Assembly (NCBI GenBank): GCA_038025085.1
Contig: CM076144.1
Span: 19,661,501 to 19,725,500, forward strand
Length of the DNA stretch: 64,000 nucleotides
Direction: 5' to 3'
Origin: Tetragonia tetragonoides
Taxonomy: Eukaryota; Streptophyta; Magnoliopsida; Caryophyllales; Aizoaceae
Position 1 is the stretch's first letter, and each line of letters begins with the position of its first letter. The position numbers and the translations under genes are program-made. The notes under the pieces were generated by a model. The model saw nothing but the letters and a program-made list of their open reading frames with translations. It did not search any database and was not told where the DNA came from. Shown in pieces: positions 24,718-36,145 of the stretch.

Positions 24718-25070
24718 TTTGATCGCTTCCTTGAGCTAGGGGCTTGCCTCTTTTCAAAACGTGATAGCCTTCTTGATAAAGCCCTTTCTTTCTTTTCTTG
24801 CTCTCTGTTCCTGAGTCATGCCTAGGTACTAACTGATTCCACTCCTCAAGACGAAGGGCTCGCCTTGTCTCTTCATCGCTGTAAGAATCGTTTTGACTTG
24901 GAAACTTGAGTTGAAGCAATGATCCTAGGCACGGTCCAACGGCCTCGCCAATACACACTCAAACTCAAAGCATGATCGGTTGTTAAGGCAATTACAGTCT
25001 GTCTCTTAGTCTCCTGACGGGCATCCCGGAATTTATCTTTATAGACAAAAAGTCGGGGCAGAAAAATCAA
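24718..25070 (-). pseudogene. Unidentified minus-strand gene fragment (right of CACTA)
   Basis: Two overlapping minus-strand frames (25070-24873 and 24958-24698) look like one coding region with a frameshift. They include a stretch ending EETRRALRLEEWNQLVPRHD and a basic tail SKKRKKG. I do not recognise the family. A GC-rich half-site array lies just upstream, as it does before the other antisense genes. By position it is the counterpart of the DUF7745-like gene of the mirror element, but sequence support for that is weak. Confidence 0.4.
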
Positions 25071-25079
25071 AGGTTCGCA

Positions 25080-25150
25080 GGAAGCCCAAGCTAGGGTCGG
25101 CAGCGGGTCAGACCTAAGCCGCCAGCGGCTGCGCCGAGGGTCGCTGATCT
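25080..25150 (-). promoter_or_regulatory. GC-rich AGCGGC/GCCGCT array before minus-strand gene fragment
   Basis: Contains GGCAGCGGGTC and AAGCCGCCAGCGGCTGCGCC immediately upstream (minus direction) of the reading frame at 25070. It is a short example of the shared array. Confidence 0.45.
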
Positions 25151-25505
25151 TGGCTCTTCCTGTTTTCTTGGTCTCTTCCGTTCGACCGCCAGGTTTATGT
25201 GGACCTAGTGCAATTCACGAAACAACGCTATTACAGACCCGAGACTCTCTTAGTTTTGACTTTTTTCTATTTTCTTTCTTTTTCTTTTTATTTTTTTAGG
25301 GGGTATAATATGTATTAATTTTTCCTTCTTCTTTTTGCAATTTTTACCTTATTCTCTATTTTCCCTAATTTGTACTTCTCTTTACTACATAACATATTGC
25401 ATACTTAGAGATCAGACGGGTAAAATTGAATCATAATAGCATGCATAATCATAAAAATGCATAAGACCCACAACATAGGTGTTCAAAATCTCAAAGATTA
25501 GAAGT
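25151..25505. other. Spacer with T-rich tract between two minus-strand genes
   Basis: No gene. A T-rich stretch (25260-25380) separates the upstream PMD gene's 3' end from the array of the next gene. It mirrors the A-rich spacer at 16763-17149 between the two plus-strand genes. Confidence 0.45.
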
Positions 25506-27853
25506 CTACAAGTCAAGGTGGTCTCCACTACTCAAAAAGGCGTTACTTGGGCTATCATCGTCATTCCTATCAACCTCATCCTCAACAACGGGCCCATGAC
25601 TAAGGTTACCCCTCGCATAAAGGAAAAAGCCCTGAGTACTAAATGAGCTGTATATCGGCCTGCTAAGACTAGGCCTCATGTTTCGACCATCAAACAAAGG
25701 TACATGATTACCCTGCGCATGCAAAGGAGCACCTGTCGAAGGCCCTGGTCCGAAAAAGTTCTGCACAGCCTGACTAGCAAAACCCACAGCAACATTCTCA
25801 TGCGAAGGCCCAGCGTGAGGCATACCCCATCCATGAGCATTTCCCAACCTCCACTTATAGGAGGCATAACGGGCCTACTACTCAAAGAAGGCTGAAAACT
25901 CGTTGCAGGAAACATCTCCGGCACATGGAGGTGTGGTCTAGACGGTCTAGTGGCCTTAAAAGGATGAGGTCTAGCCACCTCAATAGGAGGAGATTGAGAA
26001 AAAGACGGTCTACTAGTCGAAGAAACTCTCGCAGATGAGTGTCGTGGTCCCATCGAGGAGGAAGACTGCGACATCTACATAAAATCAAGACAATAATGTT
26101 AAACTAAGCACCTCACTTGGTTAAACAAAAGACACAAATGTGCTTACACATGCAATCCCGGATCGAGAACTCTTTCCTCGGCTCATCACTCGGCTATATC
26201 CCTTCTTCAACAAGTGAATGAGCTTGAATACCTGAGAAGTTTGTTCCCGGTTTACCTACAAAAAAGAGAGACAAAAGACAAAGTCAGCACTTGAATAAAG
26301 GCAACAATGCAAATCGACAAACAAGAGAAGGTGAAAGCTTACCCCCACACACTCATCACGCAACGGTAGGCCCTCTACCTCCTCCCCATTAGCACCATAG
26401 AGAGGAAACTCCTCTGTCACTCGACCCCCACTCTCACCAATATATCTCACCTCGGTACTCAGTAGTGGTATACTCGGGGGCTGACCACGAGGAGCTCTTG
26501 GAAGAGACCTCCTATACCCACGAGGAGCCACTCGATCCGCCTACAAGGACATGAAAGTAAAATGGCACACATACAGTTACACAACATGGATCAAGATTTT
26601 AGCTCAGAAGTAAGGTCCGGCATCAAACGCTTCAAGCAGTATGCGAGGTATACCGCTGAACGGTCTAAACCCTCAACCTCTGGCAATATAGAATTGCATG
26701 GCCTCAGCACCCCTAACAACAATCGCCAAGTCAGCTACGCTTAGACAGCATAGGTGAAACATGGTCATGGGAGGATCCTTCGGAACCAGATGGCTAGGTG
26801 AGGAGTAATCAATCGGGTCAAACGGTCCCCTAAGTACCACTCAAAGCCATATGGTCCCTCAAACACTATCGACACCATGTAAGACTCAACAGTAATGTAA
26901 GACGGGGCCCCAGAACATTATGAAAAGCGGCCCACGATACCTACAAAGTTCAAGGTCAGAGTTCATTCACACCAAATGGACTAAAAAAACGTCAAGTACG
27001 ACACACCCCTGACGCAGCTCTACTCTCAAATAAAACCTGAAAATCCTCCGAAGGGGAAAACGGATGACTATCTCTACCAACCCACCACGCACCTAGAGAA
27101 AACATCCTCCAACCAGGACGATGAGGACTGAAAGCTGAAAAATATTCAAAGACCCACAACTATCATACAAATGGAAATTTTCAGATATAAGTCAACCACA
27201 GAGCATACATACATATAGAGAGCAAAAAAAAAAAAAAAAGACAAAACATACCTCCAATATCCTTCAAGGACCCGAAATGGATGCCCCATGGGCACGTGAC
27301 CTAGGCCGACAAGCCTGTCGACAACATCTCACTAAATAAGCATAAGCAGGAGCACCAAAGTTGTACTTGAGTACTATGGTCAAATCCTCCAAGCATGGCA
27401 GAAAGCCAATCTGACATACACTCTTTTTCTGAGACAGGATATTCGCACCCAACAGATAAGCTAAAAACACGGGCCCTCTGAACCTCAATGAACCCCTGCT
27501 CAGTCAAAGCCTCCCATAACCTTGACAAAGAAACTCGGTCCCCATCAAAGAGAAGACCAACAGGCCCATACAGCTCAAGTAATCTATCTGCCTGTAAGTG
27601 GTAGTTTGCGTCATAGAACACAGTACGCCTTCTCAAGGACATACCCGTCAGTACAGCAAACCGGTACGGGGTAGAAAACATCTCTCCCGCAGGGGTGTGA
27701 AGGTGTTTGTTGTACAGCAAACCAGTACGGGGTAGAAAACATCTCTCCCGTAGGAGGTCTCCAAGACGGAGGGAATTCAGTACAGAAAAGGTCTCTGTTT
27801 TCCTCCTCTCTGGTCATGGGACTCTTCCCTTTATCCTTATGATCCATTAACAA
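25506..27853 (-). pseudogene. Plant mobile domain (PMD) gene, antisense cargo of a Tat-type element
   Basis: Minus-strand exons start with MDHKDKGKSPMTREEEN. The mobile domain follows (GEMFSTPYRFAVLTGMS, YDANYHLQADRLLELYGP, ALTEQGFIEVQRARVF, then IGFLPCLEDLTIVLKYNFGA in another frame), parallel to the plus-strand PMD gene (GEMMITPSKFSMLTGVS, LVDLFGP). A middle exon ends VEGLPLRDE, matching the homologous IQGLPLPVG of the plus copy. The 3' part (26074-25506) is Ser/Pro/Arg-rich. A tandem repeat of about 60 bp (27651-27760) duplicates the GEMFSTPY segment and breaks the frame. Several splice sites are likely, but I could not fix all of them. Confidence 0.65.
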
Positions 27854-28116
27854 GCACTTTCAAGCATTCTCTCTCTATAAGTGAGAAATTTCAAGTATCA
27901 AATTCGCAACATACAAGTACCCATTCAACAATGCAACACAAAATTCAGCTACTAGACAAAAAAGCAAGCAAAGTTCAAGCAAAAACCAAGAAAAATGGTC
28001 GAGAATTGACTTACCCGCTAAAAACGTTAAGCTTCGACAATAGAGGATGTTGCTCTCGGTTGGGTGAAGAAGACGAGTTGAAGTGAAGAAAAAAACGCGA
28101 GCAGAAGCTCGCGAAA

Positions 28117-28215
28117 AACCGATATAATCGGCCTCAGCGAGGGCCACTAGCGGCTCCCGCGAGGGCAGCCAGCGGCTCTGGCCTCAACAGCTGGGCCACC
28201 AGTGGCTAGTGGGCC
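28117..28215 (-). promoter_or_regulatory. GC-rich array and TATA-like site upstream of the antisense PMD gene
   Basis: Half-sites in GCCACTAGCGGCTCCC, GCAGCCAGCGGCTC and GGCCACCAGTGGCTAG are followed, in minus-strand direction, by GATTATATCGG at about 28117-28127, the start of a leader and then a GTAAGT donor near 28014. This is the same order as in the LTR promoters. Confidence 0.5.
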
Positions 28216-28399
28216 CCACATTAGTCCTGCAACAGATTTTTCGAGCCCAAAGTTTGTTATTTGGCACAGTTGGACGTAACGAAGATTAGTGCTAGGCACG
28301 AGAGAACAAACCCCTATCCCACATATTCAAAATTATGCAGTCAATCCATTCTATAGTACGAAGGCGTTTTACGGTAAAATGAACCCGTTTATTTTGCAG

Positions 28400-29065
28400 G
28401 CCCCCCATACACGAAGAGGTATTTATTCGAAGCTATTTATTTATTCGAAAATATTCATTTATTTATTCGAAGCTATTTATTTCATTTACTCACTTATTTT
28501 TTCGAAGGAACTCATTTAAATTGCCTAGTCGAAGAAATAATATATTTATTCGGAGCTACTCATTTAAATTGCTTAAGTCGGAGCAATTATATATTTATTT
28601 GGAGCTACTCATTTAAACTGCTTAAGTCGGAGCAATTATATATTTATTTGGAGCTACTCATTTAATTGCTTAAATCGAAGCAATTGCTTCAGTCAATGAT
28701 TGCTTAAGTCGGAGCAATACACTGTTTGATATTTATTTGAAGCTAGTCATTTGATTGCTTAAGTCGGAGCAATTGTTTAAGTCAATGATTGCTTAAGTCG
28801 GAGCACTTACACTGTTTGATATTTTATCGGAGCTACTCATTTGATTGCTTATGTTGGAGCAATTGTTTCAGTCAATGATTGCTTAAGTCGGAGCAGTTAC
28901 AGTGTTTATTTAGTCGGACTTACTCATTTGATGGCTTAAGTCGGAGCAATTCTTTCAGACAATGATTGCTTAAGTCGGAGCAATTATACTGATTATATGC
29001 TTTAGTCAATGATTACTCAAGTCAGAGTAATTATACTGTTCATATTTATTCGGAGCTACTCATTT
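28400..29065 (+). repeat. Minisatellite of GGAGCTACTCATTT / GCTTAAGTCGGAGCAATT units
   Basis: About ten variant copies of TTGCTTAAGTCGGAGCAATT alternate with GGAGCTACTCATTT and TCAATGATTG, with spacing of roughly 55-110 bp. Most units contain a short inverted repeat, ATTGCT-8 nt-AGCAAT. The block lies between the coding part of the plus-strand Tat-type element and its polypurine tract, the position where Ogre-type elements are known to grow satellite-like repeats. No coding. Confidence 0.75.
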
Positions 29066-29420
29066 ACAGCCGTCATTTTACGATTGCGTTGTCTCGTTCA
29101 CTTTTTCGTTTCTCGTGCAGGGACGGAATATCAACATCCGCTGAGTGGTGCTTAGTCACTGTTTGCTTTAAGCATTTCATACTATTTATTCTCTAGTGCT
29201 AATCACGCATAAAACCCGTGGTTGCGCTGTTTCGCTAACTTTTTCTTTCTCTTAAAATACAGGTCTCCTACAGTCATAAATTGCCCGCCGCAAGCATTCC
29301 TTACTACTAACCATTACCTTTATTTCTTATGTTCACATAGACGAATTTTAGCATCCACCGAGCGCATTTCAGTCAATGTTTTCCTCATTTGCATTCATAC
29401 TGTACACTCTCACACACCAA
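29066..29420. other. Degenerate duplicated spacer in the 3' untranslated region
   Basis: Two loosely similar segments begin TTGCGTTGTCTCGTTCACTTTTTC (near 29082) and TTGCGCTGTTTCGCTAACTTTTTC (near 29222), followed by related sequence. No gene. Confidence 0.4.
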
Positions 29421-29421
29421 G

Positions 29422-30036
<615 letters not shown>

Positions 30037-30104
30037 TAAGTGCACAACAACATCTTGCTTCTCGCCTTCTGAATACTTTGATCTTCGATTTACTCAAGCT
30101 CGAT

Positions 30105-30115
30105 AAAAGTGGGGG
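30105..30115 (+). promoter_or_regulatory. Polypurine tract of plus-strand Tat-type element
   Basis: AAAAGTGGGGG, four bases before the LTR start, shows that the LTR to the right is a 3' LTR and that the sequence to the left is the element body. The minus-strand LTR at 11361-12898 has the same tract. Confidence 0.75.
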
Positions 30116-30119
30116 CTTC

Positions 30120-31620
30120 TGTAGACGCCTAAAAAGCGTCGCTAGATTTCTTCGCAAAAACTCGATGATGAAAGGAGTAATTTATATGCTTGAATGCTAT
30201 TTTTTCTTTGATATGTAAAATGAGATCTCACACATTTGCCAAACAACTCCTTTGTCTCAGTCCCATTCAAAAGCCTCATTCAAGAGCTTTCCAACAACAC
30301 CTCTTGTGTCCTTTTTTGACCCGCGGTTACGAAGTTGTCCTCATCGGGATAATCAAGGGTAAAACCGTATTTTCACCACAAGAAGGGTAAAACAGTCTTT
30401 TTACATTCCATTATATTCAAAATCATTTTTGAAATATTCAAATTCATCCGGAAAGTTCCATAAGACTGGATGTCCTCAGCGGCTTAGCCAGAGCTGCCAA
30501 CGGCTCAGCCTGAGCCGCTAGTGGCCCTGACCCCTTTGTTAGGGCCGCCAGCGGCTGTGACCAGAGCCACCAGCGGCTCTGCCCGAGCTAGCTGGCGACA
30601 GACCTACTTCGTCCCCTACAAATACACAGTCTACAGTTGACAACCTATATTCTCAGTAGTATTAACTCTGAGCTTCTCCCTCTTTCTTTCGAATCAACTC
30701 TTTGCTTGAGATTTTGAGCTGCCAACGGCTCAGCCTGAGCCGCTAGTGGCCCTGACCCCTTTGTTAGGGCCGCCAGCGGCTGTGACCAGAGCCACCAGCG
30801 GCTCTGCCCAAGCTAGCTGGCGACAGCCCTACTTCGTCCCCTACAAATACACAGTCTACAGTTGACAACCTATATTCTCAGTAGTATTAACTCTGAGCTT
30901 CTCCCTCTTTCTTTCGAATCAACTCTTTGCTTGAGATTTTGTTTTACTATTCAATTACTAAATAGCCTACAGTTCAGGTACTAAGCTCCTGATGGCTCAA
31001 ATCAAATTAATTGCTTAACTGTTTATTTTCTAGTAGTAAAAATGTAGATATCATGCTAATCATGTCTTTTACTGCTTCCTAAATATTGTCTTTTCATTTC
31101 TGTAAATAACCATGTCTAATTGTTGTAGTGTTCAATTTTCCAATCAAATGCATGTCTAAATATGGGTCAATAATCAATATCGTGATACTTGTGATAAACC
31201 AATTAATAGTCTAAATCTAGGTTGTTAATCCGGTTTTGTGTGGGAATTATGTCTTTAAATTATTAAACAAATTTGAATTAGTAGAGGCTGTCATAAAATA
31301 GGCGAGTTGGGTGACTAAGACCTTCCTACCTCGTACCTTTGCCCCCGAACCCTTATTCTTGGGTAATCATATGTTCTATATGAGCGAGAGTGTTTCTAAA
31401 AACATGATTAGTTCACTTTTTGCACTACTGGGTTGTCCCTTCGGTTTGTCCATTCGGTAAAACGCCTATAGCAGAATTTTGGCATCTTTCATGGATTTTA
31501 TTCAATTCAAGTCTTTTCACATGTTTTTCTAACTCGACGGTTTCTTGAACTTATCTAATCCCCAATATACAAATTTTCTATAAGGATACACTCCCAGATG
31601 CGAAAATCCGGGTCCTTACA
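30120..31620 (+). repeat. Tat-lineage LTR (3' LTR) with duplicated promoter
   Basis: Begins TGTAGACGCC and ends GGTCCTTACA. A segment of 225 bp is present twice in tandem (30491-30715 and 30716-30940) with only a couple of differences. Each unit holds a GC-rich half-site array, an A+T-rich box (CCTACAAATACACAG), the presumed transcription start and a pyrimidine-rich leader. The U5 block with GGGTG(N)CTAAGACCTTCC lies near 31310. LINE sequence follows directly. Confidence 0.85.
30491..30940 (+). repeat. 225-bp tandem duplication of the LTR promoter block
   Basis: Two head-to-tail copies, differing at very few bases (for example GCCCGAGC versus GCCCAAGC), so the duplication is young. Each copy is a full set of array, TATA-like box and leader, which would give the LTR two promoters. 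Confidence 0.85.
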
Positions 31621-31624
31621 AAAG

Positions 31625-33102
31625 TAACAAATGGACATGTGCACTAATTGGTTTTGTTGTGGGTTAACAACCTTTTTACAAACAAATTGCTAGCTATGTT
31701 GATGATTACATGAAGGGTATTAAACCTTAGATCTATTTGCATGACGGTGGCTATTTTGTGTTTAGATATGAATGTGAGGATGATAAACAAACAGTACTTG
31801 ATACTGGGCCTTATGTGTAAAACTATAAACCTTTTACCCTAAGGGAGTGGGTAGAAGATTTTGAAATTATTGCTGAAACTGTGCCAAGTATGCCTTTATG
31901 GATCCAATTACCTCATGTACCTTGTCCTGCTAGTCAGAGGACTCACTAAGCAGAATTGGTAGTTGTGTGGGAGTGCCACTCATGGCAAAAATTTTTACAT
32001 CAAGGCCAGACATGATCTCTTTTGCTAGGCTTCTTATTAAGATTGATTGGGTTGCAAGTAAGAAATGTCTAACGTCCATTAAAATCTACTCAAAGTACCA
32101 ACATCAAGAGTAATAATTTGAGTAGATTTCAGAATAATATGGGAAATGATTGGGTTGTACACTGCTACCACCTGTTAGCTCCTAATGGTAGAGTTTTGCT
32201 GTATGGAACTCCACAAAAGTGCAGGTTGATGTTATTGATGAAATGGACCAATGTATCCTTGCTATGCTCGATAGTTTGGAACAACTACTGAGATTCTGGT
32301 GCTTGCAGTTTATGGAATGAATGATATTAATGGGAGAAACAGGTGTTGGAATTCCCTTCGCCACAGAAAGCTTGTGACCTTGCCTTGGATCATAGGTGGA
32401 GATTTTAATGCAACAGTGAAAACCTGAAGAGAGAATAAATTTTGCTGGAAAAAACAATGGTGATGTTGAGCTTCAGGATCTTTTTTTTGACATGGAATTG
32501 GCAGATATTCGTAGCAAGCTAAGGGCTGGGAGTATACTGGGCATAACAAATATGATGTGACTAGCAGGGTATACAACAAGCTTGATAGAGTAGTAGGGAA
32601 TTCTCATTGGCTTAATGAATTTCCTTTTGCTGAAGTTAACTATATGCAGACTACCTTATCTAATCATTGTGCTGGAAAGGTCACAATTCAAGATGACACT
32701 GTCCAACGTAAGAAACCTTTACACTTCTTTTCTCACTGGTCTGAGCATGAAGACTTCTTAAGTTTAGTACATGATAATTGGAAGTATGAATGAAGGAAGG
32801 GGTGTGCCTGCTTTCAAAATTTTGCAGAAGCTGAAGAGTGTAAAAGTTGAACTTAAAGTTTTTGGTCGACAATATAACAGAGGACTTAACAAGCAAATTG
32901 CTGCAGCTAGAAGTACTTTGGCCGAGATTAATGATAAATTGAGGGCTGACCTGATCTTTGTGGCACTGAAAAATGCAGAAAAGTTTGCTTGTGAGAATCT
33001 GAGCAAGTTGATCAATGTTGAAGAAGCTTCTTTGAAGCAAAAGGGTAGAATTAACTGGCTAAAATGTGGTGATGATAATACTAGATTTTTTCATGTTGCT
33101 GT
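31625..33102 (+). pseudogene. L1-type LINE remnant: DUF4283-like region, then endonuclease part
   Basis: 31690-32080 encodes a DUF4283-like segment (GGYFVFRYECEDDKQTVL, MPLWIQLPHVPCP, then GVPLMAK), the ORF1-type RNA-binding region often found upstream of plant L1 elements. 32380-32700 encodes parts of the endonuclease (WIIGGDFNATV, then YNKLDRVVGNSHWLNEFPFA). The end of the endonuclease-RT linker follows (GRINWLKCGDDNTRFFHV). Many stops and frame changes are present. The LINE is cut at 33102 by a solo LTR and continues at 34525. Confidence 0.75.
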
Positions 33103-34524
33103 TGTAGACGCCTAAAAAGTGTTGTCAGTCTTCTCCGCAAAAGCCTGGTGATGAAATTAATAACTTTATTTGTACATGTTTGCTATTATGCTTTGATAGG
33201 TAAATAAGGTCTCAAGTCTTCAATAACAGCGCTTTCATCTCCTTTCCATTCAATATCCTTACTCAAGAACTTTCTAACGATACCTCTTATGTTTCATTCC
33301 GACTCCCGATCATAACCGATGGTAAATTTGTCTTTTCACATGGATAGGGGAAAAATTCTTCTTTCCACCAAACAAGGGTAAAATTTTCCTTTTAACTCCA
33401 AAAAATACCGCCTCAAGACAGACTAGGTTCACGATTCTATCCTGCGAGCTGGCTCCGTAAAGGATATCTTAAAGGTAAAATTGTCCTTTACAACAACCAC
33501 TAGCGGCTGTGGACAGGATGTCCAAAGCCACTAACGGCTGTGCCACAGCCGGGCATGGCTGTCACGCGACAACTGTAATGGCTACCCCCATAGACGCTTG
33601 CTGAGCAACATTCGCTAGCGGTTGTCGCTCCTCCCAGCTGGCGACAACTTTTTCACCGCGGTTTCACGCGTACACCTCTATCTTTCTCCCGTGCAACCCT
33701 ACCTCGTACCTTTTTTAATACAATCCTACCTCATTTCAAATTGCTTAGTCTGCACCAGACACCAGTTCACAAGAATCGACCTCTTGTTCAGGAATTCTCT
33801 CTCTATTTCTTATATCTCTTGAGACCTTGATTACTTTTAATCTTTGCTAAATAGCCTATAGTTCAGGTACTAAACTCCTGGGGCTCGAATAAAATTAATT
33901 GTTTTCTTGTTTATTTTCTAATTGTCAAAATGTAGATCTCATGCGAATCATGTTTTTTATTGCTTCGTAAATACTGTATGTAAATCTGTAAATATCCATG
34001 TTCTGTCGTTATGCTGCTCGACTTATCAATCAAATACATCTTCAAAATATTGGTAATAATAAATGTTGTGATGCTTGTGATCAACAAATTAATTGTCTAA
34101 CCTATTTTGTTAATCAGATTTGTGTGGATATTATGTCATTAATATATTATGCAAACTTGAGTTAAAGAGACCAACACTTAAACGGGCGAGTTGGGTGCCT
34201 ACCTTCCCAATCCGTTCGTTCGCACCCGAACCCTTATTCTTGGGTACTCATATGTTCCATATGAGCGAGATTCTTTCTAAAAATATTATTAGTTCGACTT
34301 TCCAACTACTGGGTCGTCCCTACGATTGTCCCTCCGGTTTGTCCCTTTCGATGAAAAGTCAGTAGAAGAATTTTAGGTCCTTTCATTCTTTTGTTCAATT
34401 AAAGTCTTTCAATTGCTTTTCTAACTCGACGGTCCCTTGAACTTATTTAATTCCCTGATTCAATTTCTCAATTACAAAAAATCTTTAGGGATCGTCACAA
34501 CAGCAGTTTTCCGAGGTCCTTACA
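33103..34524 (+). repeat. Solo Tat-lineage LTR inserted in a LINE
   Basis: Begins TGTAGACGCC, ends GGTCCTTACA, 1422 bp. It is flanked by GCTGT (33098-33102) and GATGT (34525-34529), a 5-bp target duplication with one change. The LINE frame resumes directly after it: FFHVAV before and KACRASNKV after, as expected for an insertion in a linear L1 frame. It carries a GC array (33490-33640) and a U5 block near 34193. No internal retroelement sequence remains, so it arose by LTR-LTR recombination. Confidence 0.9.
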
Positions 34525-34714
34525 GATGTCAAGGCTTGTAGGGCTAGTAACAAAGTTACGTATGTTTATAATTTTGAAAGGAACAAAATTGAAAACCAAA
34601 TTAAAATTCAAGAGAAATATTTGGCTTACTTCAAGAGCCTCATGGGCTCTTGGGCTCCTTCCATACTAGGAGATGATGTTACAATAATCAGAGCATGCAA
34701 AGTGCTAAGTCAGT
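34525..34714 (+). pseudogene. Continuation of the LINE after the solo LTR
   Basis: Encodes KACRASNKVTYVYN and about 45 further residues of the linker between endonuclease and reverse transcriptase in L1-type ORF2 before a stop. The reverse transcriptase itself is missing. The next sequence belongs to a duplicated block. Confidence 0.65.
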
Positions 34715-35169
34715 AAAACAAAGGATTACATAGTTATCACGAATTTAGAACGAGACCAATATATAATAATAGCCCTCAATAGATTTTCATTTGTAACTAG
34801 CTACAAATTGTGCAAATTGTAGACTACAGATTATATATCATGGATGGAATATAAAATCTCTAGTTCATGAAAAAGCTGCTCAATTTTCCAATGTGGAGTA
34901 GCTACTGATAAAATACTAGCTAACCATATAATCATGTAATTTTCATTTCTAAGCTAAAACTAACAAACTCAAAACCGCGGATTACATAACAGGGCAAAAA
35001 TATAGAATTGGCACAGTTCACATGGCACTTGTTACAATGTATTTGTATAAGCAGTAAAACAGGGTTTTCACTACAAATTTGATTGAGCCGTATGACCCAC
35101 TATGTTTCAGAAAACTCAATACAACTCAGTAATCTGGTGTACAGCTACGTACGAACTAGTCTAAAGACA
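34715..35169. repeat. Left part of a duplicated block (copy 1), non-coding
   Basis: Closely similar to 39790-40260. It contains no recognised gene. In both copies it lies to the left of the minus-strand LINE zinc-binding segment, so it is probably the 3' untranslated region of that LINE. Confidence 0.6.
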
Positions 35170-35177
35170 ACCAGTAA

Positions 35178-35719
35178 TAGAGCCGGTAAAAGCTGACACG
35201 ACACAATAACATGACACAAAATAAACGGGTTAGTGTTGAGATTTTCGACACGATTAATTTAAGCGGGTTGACACGAGTAACCTGTTTAGTTAAATGGGTT
35301 GGGTTAGTGTTGAGATTTTCAACACGAAATTGACACGCTCTGACACGATTATTCAAACATGTCGAGAAATATGCCACTTAACTAATGATAATATAAAAAA
35401 AAAAAAAAGGTTTAAATCTATGATATTCATTATTTGTATTGACTAATACCCCAATGAAAGCTTAAAAGTAATGTTTCAAAATTTCTTACTATTTTTTATT
35501 AGTTATTTTATGATTTATTTTTTATTTTCTAAAGAGAAATTAGATTTAAAAAGTTAAGCGGCTCAACACGAATAACACGATTATTAAGCGAGTTGGGTTA
35601 GTGTTGAAGGTTCCCGACACGATTAATAAATAGGTCAAGTTAGTGTCGGGAGTTTTCTGACACGATTATCTTTGACACGAACACGAACATGACACGACAC
35701 GACCTATTTGCCAGCTCTA
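35178..35719. mobile_element. hAT-type MITE with 8-bp target duplication
   Basis: The ends TAGAGCCGGTAAA and (reverse complement of right end) TAGAGCTGGCAAA are terminal inverted repeats. The flanks ACCAGTAA (35170-35177) and ACCAGTAC (35720-35727) form an 8-bp target duplication with one change, as for hAT elements. The inside repeats GACACGA/GGGTTAGTGTTGAGATTTT motifs. The paralogous block at 40200-40300 lacks it, giving a near-empty site. TAGAGCTGGCAAA ends are common in plant hAT MITEs. Confidence 0.85.
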
Positions 35720-35727
35720 ACCAGTAC

Positions 35728-36145
35728 AACCCAGGAAATCAAATAACATGAAAATTTGTTGTATTTTAAACTTGTAGTTTGCTATCAGTCTCAACTCAAT
35801 TTGCACATAGCCCCACTTGTACTACTTGGCCGAATTGTCTTCATCTTGTTTCGAAAGGGTTTCTTATGGTCCTAGCAAAATCATTTCAGACTGCTAAGCC
35901 ACTATTCTTTTATGAAATTAAGTGACACTGATGTCCTCTCAACAACAGTCGCAGCACTATACTAGTGAGAGTAGGGAGATAAGATATGTCATGTTGGGAT
36001 AATAACTGATACTCTAGAACTATTAAAACCAATTGATAGACTAATCTCAATTAAGAGTAGTTTCTCTTACTATTCGTCCAACCTAATAATCAATGTTTTA
36101 CTTGGTTTTATCCTAGATACTGCATAATATGTTTTATCAGCCCAT
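35728..36145. repeat. Non-coding part of duplicated block (copy 1)
   Basis: Matches 40280-40750 closely. No gene is visible. Confidence 0.55.

Noticed and set aside
28400..29065. CRISPR-like alternation of repeats and spacers
   Set aside because: Spacers are themselves repeats, units vary in length, and the context is a plant retroelement 3' untranslated region.
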